In this document: positions 7,894-15,980 of the stretch, piece after piece
How positions within the stretch are numbered: position 1 is the stretch's first letter
Layout of the letters: the number at the start of each line of letters is the position of its first letter
Origin: a virus
Direction: 5' to 3' (one strand)
DNA length: 54,697 nt
Virus record (IMG/VR): IMGVR_UViG_3300010401_000010
Span: 1 to 54,697 of that record
Made by a program: the position numbers and the translations under genes
Notes under the pieces: generated by a model
What the model was told of the DNA's origin: nothing
Seen by the model: only the letters and a program-made list of their open reading frames with translations
The model's database searches: none

Positions 7894-8984
7894 TGGCCTA
7901 CGTCGAATGGCACCAAGAGATCCGAAACCACTGGAAGACTGACGACCTCATGCGCCGACTCGGCATCCAGCGGTATGAAGCGCTGGGCATCCTCGGCGCG
8001 ATCACCTCGTGGGCCATCGGGCACAGACCCGGCGGCATCATCGAACGGAAGCTCATCCAGGTCGCGGTTGAATGGAAGAAGGAGCCCGAGCCTCTCGTTC
8101 AGGCCCTGCTCGACGCCGGATGGCTCGACGTTTTCGATGACGACCGGGTGGAGGTCCACGACTGGGAGGACATCACGCAGGGTTACCGGAAGGCCAGGAA
8201 GGACGCGACGCGAAAGAAGCGGGAGCGCGCCGAACGGGCCAGAGCGAAAGAAAAGGACTTCAAGGACAAGCCAAAAAACGGGCGCGGAACTTCCAAGGAG
8301 CGTCCGCGGACGGCTTCCAAAAAAACGCGTCCAAAGAGCGTCCATGGACGGTCCACGGAGCGGCGCTCAGAACAGAACGAACAGAACGAACAGAACGAAC
8401 GAACAAGAGCAGGTCAACCACCTCAAAAGTCTTACAACAACCACAATCACCCCCCCTCTTCAGGCTCTTCCAGGGGTACGCGGGGGGACGAACAGGGGGT
8501 TGTTGTTGCTGTTTCGGATCGGAAGGAGGGTGAACACCCCCATTCACCACCACCCGCCCACGCCGAAGCCCCCAAGGAGCGCCTGCAAAAACAGGCATCC
8601 ATCAGGCTGAGCACCCCCATCCTCGAGGCCATCGGAGTCGACGGAGGGGTCGCCGAGCAGCTCGCCAGAGCCTATCCAGCCGTGCGGATCCTACACGTCG
8701 CGGAGCACGCCAAGAAGCAGGAGAACCCTGGCGGGTTCGCGCGCAAGGCCCTCGAGCTGGGGTGGACCGTGCCCGACTCGAACGGGACTGGCCTCGCGAA
8801 TTTACTGGCGGCCCTCGAGGAGGAGGTAACGGCGAACGAGCGGGCCTGGGATCGGATGGGCCGGTCGCCGTCCGGGCGCGAAGCCCCCGACTATCCGCAG
8901 CGGCGTGAGGGCGAGGACGAGCGGGCCTACACCACGCGCGTGAACGATTGGCTGAAGTCGAAGAAGACCGGAGGACAGCAGTGA
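7893..8984 (+). CDS. Winged-helix replication initiator (lambda O / DnaD type)
   Basis: This 363-aa protein has an N-terminal winged-helix domain (residues 1-95, with HWKTDDLMRRLGIQRYEALG and RKLIQVAVEW) and a basic arm (RKARKDATRKKRERAERARA). A long low-complexity linker with a QNE triple repeat follows, then a helical C-terminal domain (STPILEAIGVDGGVAEQLAR) likely to contact a host or phage helicase loader. This is the layout of phage replisome organisers. The linker DNA carries palindromes and iterons that could be the origin. The start overlaps the ruvC-like stop (TGATG). Confidence 0.72.
   Translation: MAYVEWHQEIRNHWKTDDLMRRLGIQRYEALGILGAITSWAIGHRPGGIIERKLIQVAVEWKKEPEPLVQALLDAGWLDVFDDDRVEVHDWEDITQGYRKARKDATRKKRERAERARAKEKDFKDKPKNGRGTSKERPRTASKKTRPKSVHGRSTERRSEQNEQNEQNERTRAGQPPQKSYNNHNHPPSSGSSRGTRGDEQGVVVAVSDRKEGEHPHSPPPAHAEAPKERLQKQASIRLSTPILEAIGVDGGVAEQLARAYPAVRILHVAEHAKKQENPGGFARKALELGWTVPDSNGTGLANLLAALEEEVTANERAWDRMGRSPSGREAPDYPQRREGEDERAYTTRVNDWLKSKKTGGQQ
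8301..8399 (+). repeat. Candidate replication origin repeats within the initiator gene
   Basis: Two related perfect 12-bp palindromes, CGTCCGCGGACG (8301-8312) and CGTCCATGGACG (8339-8350), lie 38 bp apart in similar flanks. They are followed by three exact tandem copies of the 9-mer CAGAACGAA (8373-8399) and then a lower-GC stretch to about 8455. Lambda and related phages place origin iterons inside the initiator gene in the same way. The repeats are seen directly; the origin role is inferred. Confidence 0.5.
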
Positions 8985-9181
8985 TTTACCTGATGGCGGG
9001 CCTGGTGATCGGAGTACTCGGGTTGTTCTTCGCGCTCACGATGCTGGCGGGCGACGTGAACGAGCTGAAGACCAGGGTCGCGTCCCTGGAGCGCGTGGCG
9101 GTGCTGCAGCAGAAATACAACGACCAGATCGACAGCGACGTCACGCGCCTCGAGAACCGGACGCGGGAGATGGTGCGATGA
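8981..9181 (+). CDS. Small membrane-anchored coiled-coil protein
   Basis: This 66-aa protein begins with a hydrophobic span (MIYLMAGLVIGVLGLFFALTM) followed by a heptad helix (DVNELKTRVASLERVAVLQQ). It is predicted to sit in the inner membrane with a cytoplasmic or periplasmic coiled coil. The GTG start overlaps the initiator stop. Its role is unknown; superinfection exclusion or membrane tethering of replication are guesses. Confidence 0.6.
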   Translation: MIYLMAGLVIGVLGLFFALTMLAGDVNELKTRVASLERVAVLQQKYNDQIDSDVTRLENRTREMVR

Positions 9182-9456
9182 GGCGCAGGAAGTCGAAGGC
9201 TCCGTCGCCATCGCCGCAGGTCCTGAACCCCCTGCGCGGCTGCAAGTACTGCGGCGGCACGGGCTGGGTCCAGACGCTACACGGCCAGATCATCCAGCGC
9301 AACATCCCCGGCCTGAAGGACACCCTGGAGGGGCGGCCGCGGGTGGAGCGCTGCAGCTGCACGAAACCTGAGCGGAGACAGGAGGTCGCGCCCGAGCCCG
9401 CGCCGGCGGGACTCGACCAGGCGCAGAGAGCGGCCGGCGAGAAGGAGGAGGCGTAA
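9178..9456 (+). CDS. Small CxxC protein, DnaJ-zinc-like
   Basis: This 92-aa protein has CKYCGGTGW near residue 22, which mimics one DnaJ-type CxxCxGxG zinc repeat, and a distal RCSC. The ends are basic or Ala/Glu rich. It overlaps the previous gene by ATGA. A metal-binding adaptor is plausible; function unknown. Confidence 0.55.
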   Translation: MRRRKSKAPSPSPQVLNPLRGCKYCGGTGWVQTLHGQIIQRNIPGLKDTLEGRPRVERCSCTKPERRQEVAPEPAPAGLDQAQRAAGEKEEA

Positions 9457-9457
9457 G

Positions 9458-9829
9458 GTGGCGGACAAGACGGCGGAGCTCCTGATGGGAGCGAGCAACC
9501 CGAATCTTCCCGACGAGGATGTCGTCCGGAGGGAAGTGATCGAGCAGCTGCGGCGCGAAGTTGTCGAGCTTCAGGAAGAGAATGCCGAGCTGCGCTGCGC
9601 GAGCCGGCTGCTCAACGATCGGCTGCTGAAGCAGGCGATGGAGATCGACCGCGTGAAGAACGAGCGCGACGGCCTCGACCAGCTGGTCCGGCGGGCCCGG
9701 CTGATCGTGAAGACGTCCCACCTGCACGATCACAAGACCCATCGGAAGTACTTCAACCCGCTCACCATGGCAACGCCCGCATGCATCACGTGCCGCGTGC
9801 TCGTGTCGATGGAAAGGAGCGTGTCGTGA
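9458..9829 (+). CDS. Coiled-coil hypothetical protein
   Basis: This 123-aa protein has a continuous coiled-coil helix at residues 24-70 (REVIEQLRREVVELQEENAE and following) and a C-terminal part with TPACITCRV that may form a CxxC knuckle. The GTG start has a purine-rich site (gaaggaggcg), and its end overlaps the ATPase gene by GTGA. Function unknown. Confidence 0.55.
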   Translation: MADKTAELLMGASNPNLPDEDVVRREVIEQLRREVVELQEENAELRCASRLLNDRLLKQAMEIDRVKNERDGLDQLVRRARLIVKTSHLHDHKTHRKYFNPLTMATPACITCRVLVSMERSVS

Positions 9830-11613
9830 GTCGGATCGAAATCGGCCGTGCCGGCGGGAAGCCCGCCTACCTGGACCTGAAGATCTTGCTCCGCACCCGC
9901 GCCCTCGTCGCAGCCAATTCGGGCGGCGGAAAGTCCTGGCTCCTGCGGCGCCTGGCCGAGCAGCTCTTCGGCAAGGTGCCCGTGTGGATCATCGACCCGG
10001 AGGGCGAGTTCGCCACCCTGCGCGAGAAGTTCGGCTTCGTCCTCGTGGGCAAGGGCGGAGAGACGCCGGCGGATCCGCGCACGGCACCGCTCGTGGCGCA
10101 CAAGCTCCGGGAGCTGCAGGCCTCCGCAGTCTTCGACCTGTACGACCTCAAGCCGCCGACCCGCCACGCCTGGGTCCGCGCCTTCCTCGAGGCCCTGATG
10201 AACCTGCCCAAGTCCCTCTGGAAGCCGCTCGTCGTAATGCTCGACGAGGCGCATGTCTTCGGCCCCGAGAAAGGGATGGGCGAGAGCGAGGCCTACGGCG
10301 CCGTGCAAGACGTCGCCACGCGCGGGCGCAAGCGCGGGATCTGCCTCATCGCCTACACGCAGCGCCAGGCCAAGATTTCCAAGACCATCACGGCCGAGCT
10401 CCTCAACCGCCTGGTCGGGATGACGCGGGAGGGCGTGGACATCGACCGGGCCGTCGAGGTCCTGTCCGTGGCGCGCGACGAGCGGGACGAGTTCCGCGTC
10501 GATGTCAAGAAGCGAAAGCCCGGGGAGTTCTACGGGCTGGGCCCCGCGATCGGCGATGACAGGATCCTGCTCACCGTCGGGCCCGTCGAGACCACCCATC
10601 CCGAAGTCGGCTCGGAGATCTCCGATGTCCCTCCGCCGGCGCCGGAGAAGATCCGAGCGCTGTTGCCCAAGCTGGCCGACCTGCCCAAGGAGGCCGAGGA
10701 GAAGGCCCGCAACGAGGCGGACCTGCGCGCGGAGATCCGCTCCCTCAAGGCCCAGCTCGCGGCCAGACCGAAGGAGCCGACCGCCGCACCGCCCCCCGCG
10801 CACAAGATCAAGCCGGTCGAGGTCAAGGTCCTGAGGGAGGGAGAGCTGGGACGCCTGGCGCAGATCTGCGACCAGGCACGCAAGGCGGCGGACTATCTCA
10901 CCGTCGCCACGCGCAAGATCGACGAGGCCACGGAGCGGCTCGGACGAGGCGAGCGCAGCGTCCACGTCGCGGTGGAGAGCGCTCGGGATCGGCAGCGCCT
11001 CCAGCTCGTACAGACGTCTGCACCCGTGAAACGGGTTGAGCCCGCTCTGCAACACTTCACCGTCCCAGTGAAACGAATCGAGCCTGTTCTGAAACACGGA
11101 GACGTCGATGTGAGGGATACGACCGTCTCCCGGCCGCAGCTCAAGATCCTCCAAGCGATCGCGATGTTTGAGGCGCTGGGCTTCAGCGAGGTACCGCGGA
11201 CGTGGGTCGCTCCCCTCGCCGACACCACCTGGAAGTCGAGCGGCTTCGAGAAGAACGTCTCGACTCTGAAGACGGGCGGATACCTGGACGTCGGCAGTCC
11301 CGGAACCCTGCGGATCCTCCCGCCGGGACGTGGCGAGGTGGGCAACCAGCTGGCCCCGACCCACGAGCTGCTCCTCCAGAAATGCGCCGCGGCGATCTCC
11401 ACGCCCCAGGGGGCGATTCTGAATACGCTGGTCCAGATCTTCCCCATGGACCTGGACCGCGACGAGATCGCAAGCCGGTCCGGCACCACCCCCACGTCGA
11501 GCGGCTTCGAGAAGAACATGAGCACGGTCAAGACCGCGGGAATGATCGAGATCACCGGGAAGGGCCGGGCTCGCGCCGCGGCCTGGTTGTTCCCTGATCG
11601 GGAAAGGAGCTGA
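9826..11613 (+). CDS. HerA/FtsK-like ATPase with two C-terminal winged-helix repeats
   Basis: This 595-aa protein has a RecA-type motor domain with Walker A AANSGGGKS (residues 29-37), WIIDPEGEF after it, and Walker B VVMLDEAH with D140-E141. DVATRGRKRGICLIAYTQR matches the sensor region of DUF87/HerA proteins. A proline-rich and coiled linker follows (residues about 260-440), then two similar C-terminal units that each contain SSGFEKN-STLKTGG-like helices, read as tandem winged helices. It likely pumps or remodels DNA in replication or recombination. No NurA partner is recognised nearby. Confidence 0.78.
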   Translation: MSRIEIGRAGGKPAYLDLKILLRTRALVAANSGGGKSWLLRRLAEQLFGKVPVWIIDPEGEFATLREKFGFVLVGKGGETPADPRTAPLVAHKLRELQASAVFDLYDLKPPTRHAWVRAFLEALMNLPKSLWKPLVVMLDEAHVFGPEKGMGESEAYGAVQDVATRGRKRGICLIAYTQRQAKISKTITAELLNRLVGMTREGVDIDRAVEVLSVARDERDEFRVDVKKRKPGEFYGLGPAIGDDRILLTVGPVETTHPEVGSEISDVPPPAPEKIRALLPKLADLPKEAEEKARNEADLRAEIRSLKAQLAARPKEPTAAPPPAHKIKPVEVKVLREGELGRLAQICDQARKAADYLTVATRKIDEATERLGRGERSVHVAVESARDRQRLQLVQTSAPVKRVEPALQHFTVPVKRIEPVLKHGDVDVRDTTVSRPQLKILQAIAMFEALGFSEVPRTWVAPLADTTWKSSGFEKNVSTLKTGGYLDVGSPGTLRILPPGRGEVGNQLAPTHELLLQKCAAAISTPQGAILNTLVQIFPMDLDRDEIASRSGTTPTSSGFEKNMSTVKTAGMIEITGKGRARAAAWLFPDRERS

Positions 11614-11615
11614 CG

Positions 11616-11816
11616 ATGGCGGCTAAGTTCATCTGCGATGGCTGCGGGAAGGAAGCGCCGGCCGAGTACGTGAAGCGCGGCGGCTCGGGCTGGTTCAAAC
11701 CAGCCTCCTGGTTCCAGCGCCAGGACGACGACGGGCCGCAGGACGCGTGCTCGCGCGAGTGCATCGAGAAGATCGCCAAGGAGTCGGGCAAGACCGGCGT
11801 GGTCCTGCCCTTCTGA
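11616..11816 (+). CDS. Small zinc-finger protein
   Basis: This 66-aa protein opens with FICDGCGKEAP and carries a second Cys pair in DACSRECI, giving a CxxC...CxxxC site separated by about 37 residues with a WFKPASWF segment between. The start ATG follows aaaggagctgacg. Compact zinc proteins of this form are common in phages; function unknown. Confidence 0.65.
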   Translation: MAAKFICDGCGKEAPAEYVKRGGSGWFKPASWFQRQDDDGPQDACSRECIEKIAKESGKTGVVLPF

Positions 11817-11837
11817 ACGACGAACGAGAGGTGCGAC

Positions 11838-12416
11838 ATGCCTAGCCTGGACATCAAACTGAACGGCGACGGCGCCTGGGAGGACCTGGCCATCTGCCCG
11901 CCTGACAAGATCTACCGCACGCAGAGCGCGAAGCTCCTCGCCCTCGAGGGCGGCATGGAGAGCGGCCTTCCGGCGGTGATGCTCCGCATCGACCTGCCCG
12001 ACGGCAAGGTCGCGATCTACGAGACGTCGGCCGCACAGTTCCTCATGGCCGCGCAGGCGATCCGTGGCCGCTTCCCGGAGCTCGAGGTCGAGGTGCCGCG
12101 GCGGCCGCAGCAGCACAGCGCGCCGAGCGCGACTCCGGCCGGCTCCCTGGTCGGGAAGAAGAACGTGTACATCTGCGTCAGCTGCGAGCGCGGAGTGGTC
12201 ACCGTGGACCGCGAGGACGGCGTGACGCCGATGCTGATCCCCTGCCAGTTCGGGTGCAAAGCGGTCATGCACTCCCAGTTCTACCGGGTCCAACAGGACC
12301 TCCCGGCCACCCACGAGTGGTACCGCCCGACCGAGGAGGAACTGCGCGACGCGTCGCCCGCGATGCGAGACCACGTGAGCCGCGGAGGCCTCGACATCAG
12401 GAAGATCGGCGGATGA
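11838..12416 (+). CDS. Hypothetical protein with C-terminal zinc site
   Basis: This 192-aa protein has a beta-rich N-terminal half and then a Pro/Ala linker near residue 85-100. Its C-terminal part has YICVSCERG and PCQFGCKAVMH, which together look like a zinc ribbon. I do not recognise a named family. It has its own ribosome-binding site (gagaggtg) and ends in an ATGA overlap. Confidence 0.55.
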   Translation: MPSLDIKLNGDGAWEDLAICPPDKIYRTQSAKLLALEGGMESGLPAVMLRIDLPDGKVAIYETSAAQFLMAAQAIRGRFPELEVEVPRRPQQHSAPSATPAGSLVGKKNVYICVSCERGVVTVDREDGVTPMLIPCQFGCKAVMHSQFYRVQQDLPATHEWYRPTEEELRDASPAMRDHVSRGGLDIRKIGG

Positions 12417-12634
12417 GGACCATCAACGTCGTCGCGGACGTGGGCCAGATCGTGCGCCTCGAGCTCGCCAAGGACCTGGAGGCGATCGTGACGGCCATCA
12501 CCATCCGCGAGGAAGGCATTGCCTACGAGCTGACCTGGCTCGCCGCCGGCGAAGTGCAGTCCGCGTGGCTGCCGGCGAGCGCCATCCATCGTGACCGCGA
12601 ACCCCAGCAGATCGGCTTTTCGAGGACCACGTGA
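12413..12634 (+). CDS. Hypothetical small beta-barrel-like protein
   Basis: This 73-aa protein is predicted to be mostly beta strands (VGQIVRLELAKDLEAIVTAI, then ITIREEGIAYELTW). A motif of this kind, with a conserved W-x2-AGE-V, is common in short phage proteins of unknown role. It is coupled on both sides by four-base overlaps. Confidence 0.55.
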   Translation: MRTINVVADVGQIVRLELAKDLEAIVTAITIREEGIAYELTWLAAGEVQSAWLPASAIHRDREPQQIGFSRTT

Positions 12635-12951
12635 AATGCATCGGACGACACGACCGACGCGACGAGGACCTCGACTGGGAGGACGAGGGCAACGACCCGC
12701 CCGGGGATCCCGAGGCGGAGTACTTCCGCGAGTGCTCCTTCTGCGGCGCCACGGTGTGGCTCTGCGGGGACTGCCGGGATCGGATCTTCCTCTGCTCCCG
12801 GTGCTTCAACGCCCAGAAGACCTGGGGCAAGGACGAGGCCAGGCGCATCGGGCGCCGGCGAGAACGAAAGCGCGAATGGCAGCGGCGGGCCCGGCGTAGG
12901 GTCCCGCGCGATAGATCGCAGCTGGAACTGTTTGAGGAGAGATGGGTATGA
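12631..12951 (+). CDS. Small protein with three CxxC knuckles
   Basis: This 106-aa protein starts with an acidic segment. It then has ECSFCGATVWLCGDCRDRIF and LCSRCF, three CxxC pairs in 25 residues, enough for one or two zinc ions. A strongly basic tail (RRRERKREWQRRARRR) follows and suggests nucleic-acid binding. The GTG start overlaps the gene before as GTGA. Confidence 0.6.
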   Translation: MKCIGRHDRRDEDLDWEDEGNDPPGDPEAEYFRECSFCGATVWLCGDCRDRIFLCSRCFNAQKTWGKDEARRIGRRRERKREWQRRARRRVPRDRSQLELFEERWV

Positions 12952-13439
12952 ACGACGTCGACGTCCAGGCCATGAAACAGATCGAGCAGTCGCCCGTGAC
13001 GACCGCCCCGCCGGTGAAGGCCAACGAGGAGACGAAGAAGATCGAGGCGCCTCCCGCCAAGCCCAAGAAGGAGGAGCCCCTTCCCCCGGATCTCCCCGAG
13101 GACGTGAAGCGGCCGCAGAAGCTCATCGAGGCCATCCACATGCGCCGCGAGATGCGCGCCCGGTTCGTTTCCGAGAAGCTCCGCCGCGGCGTGGAGATCG
13201 AGAACGAGCTACGGCAGGCGGAGAAGGACCGCAACGCCCGCCTCGATGCCGTCGAGGCCCATGCCAAGGTGCAGCTGGACGCGATCGCGGCGGCCTACCA
13301 GGACCTGGGCCGCGAGCGGAAGGCCGAGCTCGATGCACGTGATACCCAGATCGAGAAGGTAGATCTCTCCCTCGAGCAGCTGTGCAAGCAGCTCGAAGCC
13401 GAGCTGGCCAAGCTGACCGGGCGGAAGGTGTCGGCGTGA
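12948..13439 (+). CDS. Hypothetical coiled-coil protein with Pro/Lys-rich head
   Basis: This 163-aa protein has a Pro/Lys/Glu-rich unstructured region in residues 15-55. Residues 60-160 form a long helix with repeating charged heptads. ATG at 12948 is preferred because it gives an ATGA overlap and a correct spacing to gaggag; ATG at 12942 is two codons earlier. Function unknown. Confidence 0.55.
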   Translation: MNDVDVQAMKQIEQSPVTTAPPVKANEETKKIEAPPAKPKKEEPLPPDLPEDVKRPQKLIEAIHMRREMRARFVSEKLRRGVEIENELRQAEKDRNARLDAVEAHAKVQLDAIAAAYQDLGRERKAELDARDTQIEKVDLSLEQLCKQLEAELAKLTGRKVSA

Positions 13440-13981
13440 CGGAGCCGATCAGCGAAGAGGCACTGGTCGAAATCGAGTCCGTCGCGCGCCGAGCGCAGCG
13501 GACTCCGACGAACGGCGATGGGACGTTTGCCAGGATCGCGGTGGACAACGTTCCGCGGCTGGTCGAAGAGATTCGCCGACTGCGGAAGTGCCAGCAAGAA
13601 GACTGGTGCCCTGGCGTCCCTGTCGCCTGCCAGAAGCACGTCGACCAGCTCGGCATGGACGTCTTCTCAGCGAACGTCGAGCTGGATAATCTGCGCAAGC
13701 AACTGGCCGACGAGAAGGCGAAGGCCCTTCTCTACGACAAGACCTTGCATCGCACGCTCGGGTCGCTCCACGTCATCAACGCCCGCGCCGGGAACATCGT
13801 CCGGTGGATCAAGGACCCGAACCTGAAGGCCGAAGTTGAGGCGCAGGCCATCGTCGATGAGCGGGGTAAGGCCCACGAGTGCATCGTGGAGGCAGTCACC
13901 CCGAAGCCCGTCCCCATGTGCAAGCCCGACGCCCTGCACGACATCTTCCCGGAGTCCAGCGGGGAGGGCAACCCGTCATGA
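13436..13981 (+). CDS. Hypothetical helical early protein
   Basis: This 181-aa protein is mostly helical, with a predicted coiled coil near residues 80-100 and Cys residues in KCQQEDWCPGVPVACQK that might bind metal. No family is recognised. The GTG start overlaps the previous stop and its own end overlaps the next gene by ATGA, which supports it as a true gene. Confidence 0.5.
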   Translation: MTEPISEEALVEIESVARRAQRTPTNGDGTFARIAVDNVPRLVEEIRRLRKCQQEDWCPGVPVACQKHVDQLGMDVFSANVELDNLRKQLADEKAKALLYDKTLHRTLGSLHVINARAGNIVRWIKDPNLKAEVEAQAIVDERGKAHECIVEAVTPKPVPMCKPDALHDIFPESSGEGNPS

Positions 13982-14178
13982 AGACCAAGTTCCACGACTT
14001 CGGGAGCGGCTGTCCGAAGTGCCGCGCGGCCGCCGGCGTGCGTAGCCACTGCCTCGGCTGCAAGGCCCTGAAGGACGGCTCCGACCATCACCACTGCGCC
14101 TGCACGTCCTGCGGCTTCGCCTGGGTGGAGAAGCCCGCCGACGCCATGAAAGCAACGAAAGGGGGAAAGAAGCGATGA
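13978..14178 (+). CDS. Small zinc-ribbon protein
   Basis: This 66-aa protein has GCPKCRA, HCLGCK and HHHCACTSCGFAW, six or more Cys with a His cluster, which fits a compact zinc ribbon. It overlaps both neighbours by ATGA, directly before the ParB-methyltransferase. It may be a DNA-binding accessory, but that is inference. Confidence 0.6.
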   Translation: MKTKFHDFGSGCPKCRAAAGVRSHCLGCKALKDGSDHHHCACTSCGFAWVEKPADAMKATKGGKKR

Positions 14179-15572
14179 ACACCATCCCGGCACCGAAGAT
14201 CGAGACCGTCGAGATCACGCGCCTCAAGCCGTGGGGAAAGAACCCGCGCAAGAACCATGCGGTCGACGCCATCGCGCGGTCGATCGAGGCCCTCGGGTAC
14301 CTCGCGCCCATCATCGTCCAGGCGGGGACGTACCGGATCCTGGCGGGCCACGGCCGCCTCGAGGCGCTGCAGCGCCTGGGCGTGCAGCAGGTCCCGGTCA
14401 TCGTGGCCGAGATCTCCGACGAGAAGGCGGACCTCTACACGATCGCCGACAACAAGCTGACCGAGGCGGCTTCGTGGGACGAGAACCTCCTGCGCGCGCT
14501 GGTCGGCGAGCTCAAGGGACTGGACGTCGACCTGACCGTGACGGGCTTCAGCGAAGGCGAGCTGAAGGAGATCGAGGGGCTCACTATCGACGACCCGGCC
14601 CTGGACGCCGAGGACGCCCTGGTCGAACCGGAGGCCTCCGCGATCACCCAGCCTGGGGACCTCTGGAGGCTCGGCGTCCACCGCGTGGCATGCGGGGACT
14701 CCACCACCGAGATCGCCTACCGTAAGCTGCTGGGCGGTGAGCACGCCGATCTGGTCTTCACGGACCCGCCATACGGCGTGGACTACAAGGCGAAGAAGTT
14801 CGACCTGATCAAGAACGACGAGCTGAAGGGCGAGAAGCTGCTGTCGTTCCTCGCCGAGGCGTTCTCCTGGACGTCCTTCTGCGCGAAGGACGACGCTGCG
14901 TTCTACATCTGGCACGCGTCCTCCACGCGCGGGTACTTCACGAGCGCGATGGCAATGGCCGGCCTCCTCGAACGCCAGTACCTGATCTGGGTGAAGCCGT
15001 CGCTCGTCCTGGGCCACGCCGACTACCAGTGGCAGCATGAGCCCTGCTTCTACGCGGCGAAGCAGGACGGCAAGCCCCAGTTCTACGGCGCGCGCGACCA
15101 GGCTACGGTGTGGCACGTCGCGCACCGGTCGAAGAAGTACAGCTCCGCCGTCCTGGGTTCGGGCGCCGTCGTGCAGGTCGGCAAGCAGCGCCTGTACGTG
15201 AGCGAGATCGTCCCGAAGAGCCGCAAGATCCGCGAATTCCGTCTCCCGCCCGACATGGCGATGAGCTTCATGGCCGAGCCGACGGCCACGGACTGCTGGA
15301 CCGTCGGACGCGACGCCGGCGCCGAGCATCCGACCCAGAAGCCCATCGAGCTGGCCCGTCGCGCGATCGAGAACAGCAGCAAGGTCGGGGAGATCGTGCT
15401 CGACCCGTTCCTCGGCAGCGGCTCGACGCTCATCGCCTCCGAGGTCACGCAACGCGTGTGCCGCGGCATCGAGCTGGCGCCGCAGTACGTGGACGTCATC
15501 GTGAAGCGCTGGCAGCTGCTCACCGGCGAGAAGGCGCAGAACCTCACGCGTCCGGAGGTGACGATTCCATGA
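14175..15572 (+). CDS. ParB-domain/DNA N6-adenine methyltransferase fusion
   Basis: This 465-aa fusion has a ParB/Srx N-terminal domain in residues 10-135, with PWGKNPRKNH and the loop AGHGRLEAL (residues 57-65). The methyltransferase domain has DPPY at 197-200 (motif IV) and the AdoMet motif LDPFLGSGST near 406-415, a beta-class order. Such fusions are frequent in phages and are thought to methylate phage DNA to evade restriction. The isolated ParB-like part probably does not segregate plasmids. Coupled by ATGA on both sides. Confidence 0.88.
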   Translation: MNTIPAPKIETVEITRLKPWGKNPRKNHAVDAIARSIEALGYLAPIIVQAGTYRILAGHGRLEALQRLGVQQVPVIVAEISDEKADLYTIADNKLTEAASWDENLLRALVGELKGLDVDLTVTGFSEGELKEIEGLTIDDPALDAEDALVEPEASAITQPGDLWRLGVHRVACGDSTTEIAYRKLLGGEHADLVFTDPPYGVDYKAKKFDLIKNDELKGEKLLSFLAEAFSWTSFCAKDDAAFYIWHASSTRGYFTSAMAMAGLLERQYLIWVKPSLVLGHADYQWQHEPCFYAAKQDGKPQFYGARDQATVWHVAHRSKKYSSAVLGSGAVVQVGKQRLYVSEIVPKSRKIREFRLPPDMAMSFMAEPTATDCWTVGRDAGAEHPTQKPIELARRAIENSSKVGEIVLDPFLGSGSTLIASEVTQRVCRGIELAPQYVDVIVKRWQLLTGEKAQNLTRPEVTIP

Positions 15573-15658
15573 GACCGCAATGGGGGCAGATTCTGGGAGT
15601 AGGGCTGCTGGTCGCGTTGGCGATCGGCTGCATGCTGCTCCTGTCCTGGTACCTGTAA
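15569..15658 (+). CDS. 29-aa single-span membrane peptide
   Basis: An ATG overlapping the methyltransferase stop (ATGA) opens a 29-codon frame with MRPQWGQIL followed by a hydrophobic stretch (GVGLLVALAIGCMLLLSWYL). It is a plausible membrane peptide. It resembles the small membrane gene at 2061-2159 in size and layout only. Confidence 0.55.
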   Translation: MRPQWGQILGVGLLVALAIGCMLLLSWYL

Positions 15659-15674
15659 CCAACGAGGAGAATTC

Positions 15675-15896
15675 ATGGGGATGAGAGAGGTGGTAGCTAT
15701 GGCAACGGGTGAGAAAGCCAGCGACGACGACAAGGACAAGGTGGTCCCCTTCAACATCCGCGTGCCGGAAGGGAACCTCGAGGAAGCTCGCCGGCGTGCG
15801 AACTCCCGAGGCATCAGCCTCAACGCATGGATCTGCGACGCGATCGCGGACAAGCTGGAGGACACGGGCAGAATCGTCCCGTTCAGAAAACCGTGA
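15675..15896 (+). CDS. Ribbon-helix-helix (Arc/CopG-like) regulator
   Basis: This 73-aa protein has residues 20-65 with the ribbon-helix-helix layout: a beta strand VVPFNIRVPEG, helix EEARRRANSRG, then SLNAWICDAIADKLED. Such proteins bind operators as dimers of dimers. It is the last gene before the packaging genes, and palindromic sequence starts five bases after its stop, so it probably controls the early-to-late boundary or itself. It has a strong site (aacgaggag); ATG at 15699 is an alternative start. Confidence 0.7.
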   Translation: MGMREVVAMATGEKASDDDKDKVVPFNIRVPEGNLEEARRRANSRGISLNAWICDAIADKLEDTGRIVPFRKP

Positions 15897-15900
15897 TACC

Positions 15901-15934
15901 AAAATGGGATGAAAGTAATCCCATTTTCATCCCA
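15901..15934. promoter_or_regulatory. Nested overlapping inverted repeats (operator or switch)
   Basis: Two perfect 10-bp inverted repeats share bases. AAAATGGGAT (15901-15910) pairs with ATCCCATTTT (15918-15927), and TGGGATGAAA (15905-15914) pairs with TTTCATCCCA (15925-15934). As DNA this suits cooperative binding by a ribbon-helix-helix dimer. As RNA the two hairpins exclude each other. It sits between the regulator gene and TerS. Confidence 0.6.
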
Positions 15935-15980
15935 AAAGGTGCGAATCCGTCGATTGGCAGTCCTTTTTTCATGATTCATT

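Noticed and set aside
14175-14600. ParB domain as evidence for a plasmid-like partition system
   Set aside because: It is fused to a methyltransferase and there is no ParA or centromere-like array next to it. This fusion is common in phages without partition function.
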